Assembly: GCA_964508975.1 (NCBI GenBank)
Contig: CAZDVQ010000005.1
Span: 84,129-148,128, forward strand
DNA from: CAZDVQ01 sp964508975
GTDB taxonomy: Bacteria; Bacteroidota; Bacteroidia; Chitinophagales; Saprospiraceae
Reading direction: 5' to 3'
Length of the DNA stretch: 64,000 nucleotides
Shown one piece after another: positions 56,873-64,000 of the stretch; positions within the stretch are counted from its first letter, which is position 1; each line of letters starts with the position of its first letter. A model generated the notes under the pieces. The model worked only from the letters and a program-made list of their open reading frames with translations, made no database searches and was not told the DNA's origin. The position numbers and the translations under genes were made by a program.

Positions 56873-57646
56873 CTACCACTCCAGCACCAGCCCGTCGTAC
56901 GATAGTTTTACGTGCTCGGGGAGTTGGGTGTTCACTTCATCGTGCAAGCCCATATGGTGGCTCATGTGTATGAAATAAACCTGTTCAACTTGCACTTTTT
57001 TAATCACTTCAAGGGCTTGTTCTAGGGTTAAGTGCGAGTAGTGCTCCTCGTGGTGCAATGCATTAAGCACCAGTACTTTTGACCCATTAACTAAGGCGAG
57101 TTGCTCATCCTCGATGGTTTTGGCATCGGTGATGTAGCTGAAATCGCCAATCCTAAAACCGAGGGTAGGCATTTTGCCGTGCATCACCTCGATAGGTTGT
57201 ACTTCTAGTCCATTGACCAAGAAGGGCGTATTTTTTTGGATGGTTTGGAACAAAACCCGTGGTCGGCCAGGGTAATCTAGCGCGGTGAACACGTAGTCAA
57301 ACTGTTGGCGGAGAATGGTTTGTACCCGTTCGGTAGCGTAAACGGGCATATCCTTGTGGTGTTTAAAATTATATGCCCTGATATCGTCGAGGCCGGCGGT
57401 ATGGTCGCGGTGCTCGTGGGTAATAAGGATAGCATCAACATCGTTAACCTGTTCGCGGAGCATTTGTTGGCGAAAATCAGGACCAATATCAATAACCAGG
57501 GTCATGCCCTGGGTTTGCACCATAACCGAGCAGCGCAGGCGATTATCGCGAGGGTTGCTCGATTGGCAGACAGCACAATGGCAGGCAACCACGGGAATGC
57601 CCTGCGAGGTACCCGTGCCCAAAAAGGTTACTTTCAGCTGCTTCAT
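56873..57646 (-). CDS. MBL-fold metal-dependent hydrolase (PhnP-like)
   Basis: A 257-residue metallo-beta-lactamase-fold enzyme. Metal ligands are THEHRDHTAG, a later H in VMHGKMP, the bridging D in YITDAKTI and a final IHMSHH. An N-terminal zinc-like motif (CHCAVC) resembles PhnP cyclic phosphodiesterases. It probably hydrolyses a phosphodiester or lipoate-like ester; the pathway cannot be fixed. The 163-bp repeat (copy 3) ends 16 bases before its start. Confidence 0.87.
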   Translation of the reverse strand: MKQLKVTFLGTGTSQGIPVVACHCAVCQSSNPRDNRLRCSVMVQTQGMTLVIDIGPDFRQQMLREQVNDVDAILITHEHRDHTAGLDDIRAYNFKHHKDMPVYATERVQTILRQQFDYVFTALDYPGRPRVLFQTIQKNTPFLVNGLEVQPIEVMHGKMPTLGFRIGDFSYITDAKTIEDEQLALVNGSKVLVLNALHHEEHYSHLTLEQALEVIKKVQVEQVYFIHMSHHMGLHDEVNTQLPEHVKLSYDGLVLEW

Positions 57647-57662
57647 ATTGGGCTAAACTTTA

Positions 57663-57825
57663 AGAGTATGTTTGGATTTTGGGTTTCGAGAGAAAAACAA
57701 GCTATTTTTTGATGAGATTGCTTTAAAAAATGGGCGCATAGTGGGGCTACGTAACTACTTTTTAAAGCAAAAAATCATCGGGAAAGAGCTGTTTTTCGCC
57801 GGAAGCTAAAGTCCAAACATACTCT
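57663..57825 (+). repeat. 163-bp imperfect inverted repeat element, copy 3
   Basis: A 163-base copy of the element, with ends AGAGTATG and CATACTCT. It matches copy 2 over nearly its whole length. It lies upstream of the MBL hydrolase gene and downstream of the terminator of the coiled-coil protein gene. Confidence 0.9.
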
Positions 57826-57846
57826 AACTGGGCCCAAATCTACAAC

Positions 57847-57883
57847 AAAAAAACGAGCCAACGCGTACGCGTTGGCTCGTTGG
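57847..57883 (-). terminator. Intrinsic terminator (minus strand)
   Basis: The perfect palindrome AACGAGCCAACGCG/CGCGTTGGCTCGTT is followed on the minus strand by seven T residues. It lies 27 bases after the stop of the coiled-coil protein gene. Confidence 0.92.
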
Positions 57884-57909
57884 GAATCAATGATCGGGTA
57901 TTTTAAGGC

Positions 57910-58602
57910 CTACTCGAGGTCTTTAAGTTTTTTCTCCACGTTTTTAACCACGTTTTGCTGAGCTTCAATCTCGCCTTTTTTAGCGCCTTGAGCTTGACCG
58001 TTTTGGTTAATTTTTTGCTTGGCCTCTTCAATATCTTTCTCGGCTTGGGCGATCGCTTTTTTAGCACTTTCGATATCTTTCTCGAAGCCAGCTTTATCTT
58101 TCTCGAGCGATTTCATATCGTCTTCCAATTTGCCTAATTTTTTCTGCTCTTCTTTGAGCTCGTCTTCTACCATGCCTTTCGACACGGTGAGGGCAAATTC
58201 GTACACGATTTTTTCACCGGTTGGGTAACCTTCGCGGTGCATTTGTGAATTCAAGAAAGCACCACCTAGGTCAAACCAGATAACCATTTCGGTAGCAGTA
58301 CCTACTTGACGGAAAGAAGCATAAACGTCTACAGTATTGAGACTCATGTTCTTGATGGTCGCATCGTCTGTGAAGTACTCGTTCGATTTTTTGTCAAATT
58401 TGGTTTTGCCTTTGTACTTCTTGATGTAATCATCCCAACTCTTGGTCACGGATTTAGCATCAGAATTTGGCAGTTGAAGTACCAACGCGTTATTATTGCC
58501 TCGGCTCATCGACATGTTGGCCTCGCGCACTTGCGCCATAGCGTTGAAGCTCAAGCTCAACAACAATACAAAAAGAGATAGTAAACGAACAGAACGATTC
58601 AT
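57910..58602 (-). CDS. Secreted coiled-coil protein of unknown function
   Basis: A 230-residue exported protein (signal ends LSFNAMAQ). The start is set at 58602; earlier ATGs translate GCR repeat DNA. A small alpha/beta domain (about 25-135; MVIWFDLGGAFLNSQ) is followed by a long heptad-rich coiled coil (about 140-230) with repeated KxLEDDMKSLEKDKAGFEKDI and EEAKQKI patterns. I do not recognise the N-terminal domain. It probably forms a periplasmic or surface oligomer. Confidence 0.72.
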   Translation of the reverse strand: MNRSVRLLSLFVLLLSLSFNAMAQVREANMSMSRGNNNALVLQLPNSDAKSVTKSWDDYIKKYKGKTKFDKKSNEYFTDDATIKNMSLNTVDVYASFRQVGTATEMVIWFDLGGAFLNSQMHREGYPTGEKIVYEFALTVSKGMVEDELKEEQKKLGKLEDDMKSLEKDKAGFEKDIESAKKAIAQAEKDIEEAKQKINQNGQAQGAKKGEIEAQQNVVKNVEKKLKDLE

Positions 58603-58689
58603 AATATTTGTTTTTAGTGATTTGTTTTTAAACTTGTCGTGTTGCGAAGTTAAGTAAAAAATGAAAAATGGCAGATTAATATTTGTAGG

Positions 58690-58803
58690 CTCCCCGCGCC
58701 AGGTGCCCGGCGGGCCGCGCCGCAGGCGCGGGTGCGCAACGCGCACCGACCGTTTAGGGAGCCCAAAGGGAACCGCCGACGCGTAGCGGCGGGGCGCCCA
58801 AAT
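58690..58803 (-). repeat. GC-rich mosaic repeat (GCR)
   Basis: A GCR copy from GATTTGGGCGCCCCGCC (58803) to the GGCGCGGGGAGCC end, with hairpins GCGC-AAC-GCGC and CCGCG-CCGCAGG-CGCGG. It points at the coiled-coil gene. The rest of 58603-58986 holds only AT-rich leader DNA. Confidence 0.72.
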
Positions 58804-58951
58804 CAAAATAGAAAATCATTGACTAGACTGGCCTGATTTTAGGAACGTTGATTTGCTTTGTCAAGACGAAATACCCTGCCAAAAGTAACAGCACCCGTAA
58901 ACAAGGGCTAAGTAATTTTGCCCCTGCACTTATACTTCATGTTTATTCCAT

Positions 58952-58959
58952 TAACTTTG
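58952..58959 (+). promoter_or_regulatory. Promoter -7 box (TAACTTTG)
   Basis: A full TAnnTTTG match, 27 bases before the start of the 629-residue secreted protein. Confidence 0.5.
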
Positions 58960-58986
58960 TAGCCTTATCGCAAACGAAAAGCTCAT

Positions 58987-60876
58987 ATGAAACAATTCTT
59001 CCTACTACTCCTTAGCCTTGTACCCTTTTTAGGTCAAACGCAAAACGCCTTCCCAAGCTATGATGATGTAGCCCTGCGTTTTTTCATGAAAAACCCTAAG
59101 GCTTTCGCCATGATGGACCAAGGTTTGAGTATCCGCTTGGTTAAGAGTCCTGAAGGCTGGTCAGCGGTTCGCGAAAATTTTGACAAAGGCAAAAATGACT
59201 TTGTAGAAGTTGACAGAACTATCATTTGGACCTCTAACAACCAACAGTGGGCAAAAGATTATGCCGCTCTCCCAGAACCAATCATCCGGAACGTTGAAGA
59301 AGATACCTACTATTGGGGATTAGACAATGAGCGTAGTTTTTACCTAGAGAACTATTATTATGGTTACCCGCTTTGGTTCAATGATGTGATTAAAGCCTTA
59401 GCCAATAAACCTAACTTGACAGCAATCGAATACTACCAGTTGGGCAGGGCCTACTCCACGGCAGCCATTCAATTAAACTTCGATTTGAGTTATCAAGAAA
59501 ATTACCGTAATTACGATACTGAATTTGATCAATCATTCGATGTAAGCGTCTTTCCTAAAGCCTATAAAAATAAAGTTAAGGAATTCGCCAACAAGGCCAT
59601 TGCTAGTTTTGAAGCAGCTAAAAAGCTGAATCCTGAACTCCAAACCATTGTTGGGTCAATCGGCCTAAAACTCGAGCATGAACGCTTAACTTGGTACCAA
59701 GAATTTGCCATGATGGGCTTGCAAGATATTGCCCAAGAATACCTCAATCCAGCCAACTACGACCCTATGGTTTTGGCCTATGCCCAAGATATCCTGAATT
59801 CCTGCCCTCAAAATTCGGTACTACTTACTAATGGCGATACGGACACTTACCCCTTGATTTATCTACAAGCCCAAAAAGGCCTTCGCCCTGATGTGGTGCT
59901 GGTCAATAAGTCCTTGGCTTCACTCCCAAGATACATGCATTATGTACTCCAACATACAGCCCATAATACATTGCAGGTACGCTTAGAACCTAAGTTTTAC
60001 AGCGAACGTGGCCTGAACTACCTGCTGCCCAACACAAAGATTGATAACCTTGATGCCGAGGCATTTTTTAAGGAACTTGCCAGCAATCCCGTTGGTAAAA
60101 AAGGGAATGACTTCCTTACGCTCCCGGCTAAAGCCATGTCGCTATCCCTTGGCGAAGAATATGAAGCCTCCCAGTTCCACAACTGCCAAAACGCCTCGAT
60201 AGTGTTTAATCTATCCAACGTTTACTACCCACTGTCCACCCTTTTTGTTTTAGATTTATATTATTCGAATTATCAAAGCCACCGGATATGCGTTACCCCC
60301 GGCGGGTGGGAAGCAGGTATTGTTCCCGGTGAAAACTGGATGAACCTAGGACTGGTTAAGATGCTTGTACCTTGTACAAGTGCTAAGTCATTAATTATTG
60401 CTAATGAATTAATTAATACTTACTCATTCCAAGCTGGAAAAGTTAACTCAAAAAGTAGTTCGGAGTCCTTTACTTGCCTTAGCGCTTATTTGACTACTTG
60501 GTATGAAATACAAAGTGTTGCATATCAAGCAGAGGACAAAGAATTGTCTGGGAAAATGGCAAGCGGTTATCTTCAGTCCATTCCTTTTGAAACAATTGTA
60601 AAAGGTAACTTTACCCAGCTCGCACTACTTATGGCTTACATGGATAAAGAAAATACAAAAGGTTTTGTCTCAAAACTCTGCCGTGTATATTCCACACATC
60701 TCCAAGAGGAGCTTGAGTCATGGAAAACCAGTATCGCCAAAAAAGAAAAACCCGCTATGGAGTTCCGTACGCAAATCCAAAGTAGACTAAACACACTAGC
60801 TTGGATCAAAACGTTCTACCCCGAATATTACGATTTGTTCAAACCTGATATGGACAAACTTTACAGCCAAATTTAA
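58987..60876 (+). CDS. Secreted protein with DUF2723-like soluble segment
   Basis: A 629-residue exported protein with signal ending FLGQTQ. The central segment at about residues 265-315 (NSVLLTNGDTDTYPLIYLQ, then GLRPDVVLVNKSL) closely resembles the soluble loop found in DUF2723/TMEM260-type membrane glycosyltransferases. No membrane helices accompany it here. The N- and C-terminal parts are helical and TPR-like (KEFANKAIASFEAAKKLNPEL). Function is unknown. It is followed after 6 bases by nadK and likely forms one transcript. Confidence 0.72.
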   Translation: MKQFFLLLLSLVPFLGQTQNAFPSYDDVALRFFMKNPKAFAMMDQGLSIRLVKSPEGWSAVRENFDKGKNDFVEVDRTIIWTSNNQQWAKDYAALPEPIIRNVEEDTYYWGLDNERSFYLENYYYGYPLWFNDVIKALANKPNLTAIEYYQLGRAYSTAAIQLNFDLSYQENYRNYDTEFDQSFDVSVFPKAYKNKVKEFANKAIASFEAAKKLNPELQTIVGSIGLKLEHERLTWYQEFAMMGLQDIAQEYLNPANYDPMVLAYAQDILNSCPQNSVLLTNGDTDTYPLIYLQAQKGLRPDVVLVNKSLASLPRYMHYVLQHTAHNTLQVRLEPKFYSERGLNYLLPNTKIDNLDAEAFFKELASNPVGKKGNDFLTLPAKAMSLSLGEEYEASQFHNCQNASIVFNLSNVYYPLSTLFVLDLYYSNYQSHRICVTPGGWEAGIVPGENWMNLGLVKMLVPCTSAKSLIIANELINTYSFQAGKVNSKSSSESFTCLSAYLTTWYEIQSVAYQAEDKELSGKMASGYLQSIPFETIVKGNFTQLALLMAYMDKENTKGFVSKLCRVYSTHLQEELESWKTSIAKKEKPAMEFRTQIQSRLNTLAWIKTFYPEYYDLFKPDMDKLYSQI

Positions 60877-60882
60877 TCCCTC

Positions 60883-61764
60883 ATGCGCATCGCGTTGTAC
60901 AATAAAAACCTCACCGAGGCGCACTTGCCCTTCGTACAGGAACTGCTCAAACTCCTCAAACAAAACCAAGCCAAGGTTAGCATGAACAAGTACATGCTCA
61001 AAACCTTGCGCAAATTGTTGGGCTCGGAGCTGCAATTCCCCGAGTACGAAAATCATTTCGAGTTGGTTAGCTTAAACCCTGATTTCGTACTAACCTTGGG
61101 CGGCGACGGGACTATCCTCGAGTGTGTAGGCATTGTGCGCGACAGCAAAATACCCATCGCGGGAATCAACCTGGGGCGTTTAGGCTTTTTGGCCAACGTT
61201 GAAAAAGCTCAAATTGAACTGGCCATTCACGGTCTGTTTAGCGGCGCTTACCAAATTGATCAACGCACACTCTTGCACCTCGATAGCAACAAACCTATTT
61301 TTACCGATTTCCATTTCGCCCTCAACGACTGCACGCTGCTCAAACGCGATACCTCCTCCATGGTGGTTATCCATACTTACATCAACGGGGAGTTCCTCAA
61401 TTCTTACTGGGCCGATGGCCTCATCGTTTCCACGCCCACGGGCTCAACAGGCTACTCGCTCAGCTGCGGCGGCCCCATCATTTTCCCTAACTCGGGCAAT
61501 TTTGTCATCACGCCGGTCGCCCCGCACAACCTCAACGTGCGCCCAATCGTCATCTCCGACGACTCGGTCATCTCCTTCGAGGTGGAAGGCCGCAGCCGCA
61601 GTTTCCTCTGCACGCTCGATTCTCGCTACGAAATGATCGACAACACGTATCAAATTGCCATCCGCAAGGCCGATTTTACCATAAACCTCGTGCGCTTCAA
61701 GGATAAAAACTTCCTCACCACCATGCGCGATAAACTCAACTGGGGTATCGACGTGCGTAATTAA
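60883..61764 (+). CDS. nadK: NAD kinase
   Basis: A 293-residue enzyme that phosphorylates NAD to NADP with ATP or polyphosphate. The catalytic motif GGDGT (LTLGGDGTIL), NLGRLGFLANV, the NAD-binding TLLKRDTSSMVVIHTYINGEFL and the diacylglycerol-kinase-type motif ADGLIVSTPTGSTGYSLSCGG are all present. Length is normal. It begins 6 bases after the preceding gene. Confidence 0.96.
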   Translation: MRIALYNKNLTEAHLPFVQELLKLLKQNQAKVSMNKYMLKTLRKLLGSELQFPEYENHFELVSLNPDFVLTLGGDGTILECVGIVRDSKIPIAGINLGRLGFLANVEKAQIELAIHGLFSGAYQIDQRTLLHLDSNKPIFTDFHFALNDCTLLKRDTSSMVVIHTYINGEFLNSYWADGLIVSTPTGSTGYSLSCGGPIIFPNSGNFVITPVAPHNLNVRPIVISDDSVISFEVEGRSRSFLCTLDSRYEMIDNTYQIAIRKADFTINLVRFKDKNFLTTMRDKLNWGIDVRN

Positions 61765-61779
61765 TTTCTTGTATTGATT

Positions 61780-61898
61780 GGGGCACCCCGCCGCGCCTTT
61801 GGCGTCGGCGGCGCTACGTTGCGCAGCTCGCTATTCGCTCGGCCCGCTGCGCGGTCTGGCCCTACGGGCCACTGCTCCACATCGCTGGTGCGATGGAC
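61780..61898 (+). repeat. GC-rich mosaic repeat (GCR)
   Basis: A GCR copy beginning GGGGCACCCCGCCG, with hairpins GGCCC-TAC-GGGCC and CGCGC-CTTT-GGCG and the reverse core GCTCGCTATTCGCTCGG. It ends about 13 bases before a TACCTTTG box. Confidence 0.72.
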
Positions 61899-61911
61899 CT
61901 GAATAAAATCC

Positions 61912-61919
61912 TACCTTTG
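61912..61919 (+). promoter_or_regulatory. Promoter -7 box (TACCTTTG)
   Basis: A full TAnnTTTG match just 4 bases before the putative porin start. The -33 position would fall on the right edge of the GCR element, where no clear TTG is seen. Confidence 0.4.
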
Positions 61920-61923
61920 CAAC

Positions 61924-63816
61924 ATGACTCGTCGGCTTTCCTTATTTATTTTCATCGTAGTTGCGCTCCTGTGTAGTACGCAAAGCCTCGTGGCGCAAAC
62001 CGATACCCTACGCAACGATAGCACTGCACGCGATAGCAGCCGGCTAGGCCGTATCGGCAACGTGAAAGAGTTGTTGGATACCGTTCGGGTATACTACCGC
62101 ATCATCGACGATGCCCGTACCTACGAACCTGATAGCGCCCTGCAAGATTTTCACCTCTACGCTCAACCACGCCGGGGCCGTTTTGAACATATTTACAACG
62201 GTAACGTAGGTCAGGCACACACGGCAATCGTGTACGAGCCGCAAATCCGCAATGGCTATTTCGCTGGCCTAGAGCAGTTTGACCGCTACCGCATCCAGCG
62301 GCAAAACCTGCGCTTTTTTAATTCGCGGCTACCCTTTACCGAGCTGTACTATACCCAAGCCGGCCAAGCAAATTCTACCGTTAGGGCCGAAATTGGCTAT
62401 AAACTGGGTAAAAATCTACTCTATACGCTCAATTACGGCCAAACCAACCAGCGTGGCGCCTTTAGCGATCAGCGCAGCAAGGTGGTAAACGTAGGTTTCG
62501 GCCTGTACTTCAAATCCAACAACCAACGCTACGAAGCCTACCTGAGCTATATCACCAACTCGGTGAGGGCACAAGAAAATGGCGGCATCACCGCCGATTC
62601 CCTACTGGATGGCTCGCCAACCTCATTCCCGGAGGTAGTCCCCACCAATTTGCTCAGTACGCCAGAGACTAGCTATCGCTTCCTCGACCTCAACTTGGTA
62701 CAGTTTTATCATCCTTTCATGCGCGATAGTATCACCCCGGCCAGTACCCGCTTTCGCCATCAAATATCTTATAAACGCAATATTTACAAGTTTTTTGATC
62801 AAGCGCCGGAAGCCGATTACTACCAACAGTTTTACATCAACGAACGCGGGCTTAGACATTATTTGCGCGAGCGTCAGCTGTACAACGAACTAAGCTACCA
62901 GCAAAACTTGGGTAACTTCCTCGTACTTGAAGCAGGTGCCTGGCACCGCCTAACCTGGCTCGACCAGGAGGTTGGCCAACAAAGCCTCAATGACCTTAGC
63001 CTCAAGGGAAAACTGTACACGCCCATACAAAACAAACAACTCCTCAACCTCGATGCGGAAGCACAGGTTGGTATTGGCCGCAACGCCGGGGATTACAACC
63101 TACGGGCCAAGCTTGGACTTAATTTTGGTCGTGCTGGCCTACTGGAAGGTCAAATACTCAACCAGCGCTTTAGCCCAATGCACTTGGCGCAAAACTATAC
63201 TTTGAACAGGGCTGTTTTTTGGCAAAACAATTTCCGCAAATCATTGGAGACCAGTATTTTGGTTAATTACAGCCTTCCTTTAGCCAAGCTAGAGCTGTTT
63301 TTTGCCAGCCATACCATCGGTGCAATGGTTTACTTTGATACTTTGGCTACGCCACAGCAAGCGAGTAGCCCGTATAGCATGGTACAATTGGGACTTAAAC
63401 ATCAACTTAAAGTATGGCGTTTCCACTTAGATAACCAAGTTGTGTGGCAAAAAGGCAATAGCGATTTAATCCGGGTTCCGGAGCTTTTTATCCGGAGCCA
63501 ATTTTACTTTGAGAGCCGTGTATTTAAAAAGCGGATGCTGCTCCGTTTAGGTATCGACATGCGTTACCTGAGCAATTACAAGGCTAATTCATGGATGCCT
63601 ATCACGGGTCAGTTTCACTTGCAGGACCAGCAAACCTTACAATTTTACCCATTGCTAGATGCTTTTGCATCGGCCAGGGTCAAGCGCTTTAGGCTTTTTG
63701 CCAGCTTTGAAAACTTTAGCCAGGACCTTTTCCGTCGGGGTTATTTCAACACGCCTAATTATCCTATGCCTTGGCGTGTATTCCGTTTTGGCGTGTCGTG
63801 GTATTTGAGTGATTAA
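61924..63816 (+). CDS. Putative outer-membrane porin
   Basis: A 630-residue exported beta-barrel (signal ends QSLVAQ). After a short acidic segment (LRNDSTARDSS) come many amphipathic strands (FTELYYTQAGQ, FSDQRSKVVNVGFGLYFKS). Its pattern and length agree with the Bacteroidota putative porin family (Porin_10). A lysine-rich region before RYLSNYKANSWMPITGQF leads to the C-terminal strand FGVSWYLSD. It is presumably a TonB-independent channel. The solute is unknown. Confidence 0.8.
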   Translation: MTRRLSLFIFIVVALLCSTQSLVAQTDTLRNDSTARDSSRLGRIGNVKELLDTVRVYYRIIDDARTYEPDSALQDFHLYAQPRRGRFEHIYNGNVGQAHTAIVYEPQIRNGYFAGLEQFDRYRIQRQNLRFFNSRLPFTELYYTQAGQANSTVRAEIGYKLGKNLLYTLNYGQTNQRGAFSDQRSKVVNVGFGLYFKSNNQRYEAYLSYITNSVRAQENGGITADSLLDGSPTSFPEVVPTNLLSTPETSYRFLDLNLVQFYHPFMRDSITPASTRFRHQISYKRNIYKFFDQAPEADYYQQFYINERGLRHYLRERQLYNELSYQQNLGNFLVLEAGAWHRLTWLDQEVGQQSLNDLSLKGKLYTPIQNKQLLNLDAEAQVGIGRNAGDYNLRAKLGLNFGRAGLLEGQILNQRFSPMHLAQNYTLNRAVFWQNNFRKSLETSILVNYSLPLAKLELFFASHTIGAMVYFDTLATPQQASSPYSMVQLGLKHQLKVWRFHLDNQVVWQKGNSDLIRVPELFIRSQFYFESRVFKKRMLLRLGIDMRYLSNYKANSWMPITGQFHLQDQQTLQFYPLLDAFASARVKRFRLFASFENFSQDLFRRGYFNTPNYPMPWRVFRFGVSWYLSD

Positions 63817-63832
63817 ACGGCGGCTTTGCCTA

Positions 63833-63876
63833 AATCTGCCCGTGGGGCAGGCCATATCGGTAGTCGCGGGTATCCT
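63833..63876. repeat. CTGCCC hairpin repeat, second copy
   Basis: CTGCCC-GTG-GGGCAG followed by GCCATATCGGTAGTCGCGGG. It matches 48306-48340 except for the loop and two substitutions, and lies immediately upstream of the truncated gene's stop. Confidence 0.75.
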
Positions 63877-63878
63877 AG

Positions 63879-64000
63879 CTAAATCAAGCCCATTTTCTTG
63901 GCTTCGGTGATGGCGTTCTTGACCAGTTGATATTTTAGCTGCAAATTTTTGGCTATTTCTTTTAAGCTAATGCCTTCCTTGTATTGCTTAATGACTTCAA
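63879..64000 (-). CDS. C-terminal end of Rpn-type nuclease/transposase (partial)
   Basis: The last 40 codons of a gene that runs off the right edge: the TAG stop at 63879-63881 follows ITEAKKMGLI. The segment EVIKQYKEGISLKEIAKNLQ then KYQLVKNAITEAKKMGLI is a helix-turn-helix-like tail. It is similar in layout to the tail of the fragment at 843-1283 (KGLDVKAIAQVLGIEESKVEQ). I therefore assign it to the Rpn/PDDEXK_2 family. The catalytic part is outside the window. Confidence 0.6.
   Translation of the reverse strand, partial: EVIKQYKEGISLKEIAKNLQLKYQLVKNAITEAKKMGLI

Overview
The window is chromosomal DNA of a member of the Bacteroidota. Evidence seen in the sequence: several secreted proteins end in type IX secretion (T9SS) sorting domains; there are DUF4476, DUF4271, DUF4294, DUF5723 and putative-porin family proteins; DUF4271 sits beside a hemD-like gene; promoter-like -7 boxes fit TAnnTTTG; many lipoproteins and outer-membrane beta-barrels are present. 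HMG-CoA reductase implies a mevalonate route to isoprenoids. I cannot place it below phylum. No rRNA, tRNA, CRISPR array or intact insertion sequence was seen.

Layout. 1-7.0 kb: peroxiredoxin-like protein, Rpn-type nuclease fragment, PhoD-like phosphatase, OmpA lipoprotein, nucleotide-sugar reductase (Fcl-like), a triple-DUF4476 protein. 7.2-14.9 kb: an AT-richer block with a DUF6155 gene and a complete type I restriction-modification operon (hsdM-hsdS-hsdR plus a tiny ORF). 15-17.5 kb: ECF sigma factor and a dual-membrane-spanning (Dma-like) anti-sigma candidate. 17.7-28.5 kb: two paralogous PKD-repeat T9SS cargo proteins, a large secreted trypsin-like protease with P-domain and SprB-type repeats, and a PorE-like TPR/PD40/OmpA lipoprotein. 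28.6-47.9 kb: sugar epimerase, RDD protein, SbcD, hydrolase, second ECF sigma factor, DUF4294, glycosyltransferase, prs, cation/proton antiporter, hemD/DUF4271, endonuclease/phosphatase, orphan TRAP binding protein, DUF5723, DMT transporter, peroxiredoxin. 48-64 kb: LemA, HMG-CoA reductase, KdsD-like isomerase, T9SS cargo, cyclophilin lipoprotein, MazG-like hydrolase, RluB-like synthase, ScpB, MBL hydrolase, NAD kinase, putative porin, and the end of another Rpn-type gene.

The main surprise is in the restriction operon. HsdR has an in-frame insertion of about 193 residues, between its N-terminal nuclease region and its Walker A motif, that carries a complete DUF559 (Vsr-like) endonuclease domain. 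The insertion is bounded by inverted copies of a short palindromic repeat (core CCCCTCC-N3-GGAGGGG). The same repeat lies in frame in hsdM behind an array of seven 30-bp units. The repeat is read in three different frames or orientations, like the protein-coding palindromic elements known from Rickettsia.

Intergenic regions carry two other repeat families. About 17 GC-rich elements of 60-170 bp (called GCR below) are mosaics of short hairpins whose stems change between copies while remaining self-complementary. A 163-bp imperfect inverted repeat occurs three times, each time 16-47 bp upstream of a start codon and in the same orientation relative to that gene.
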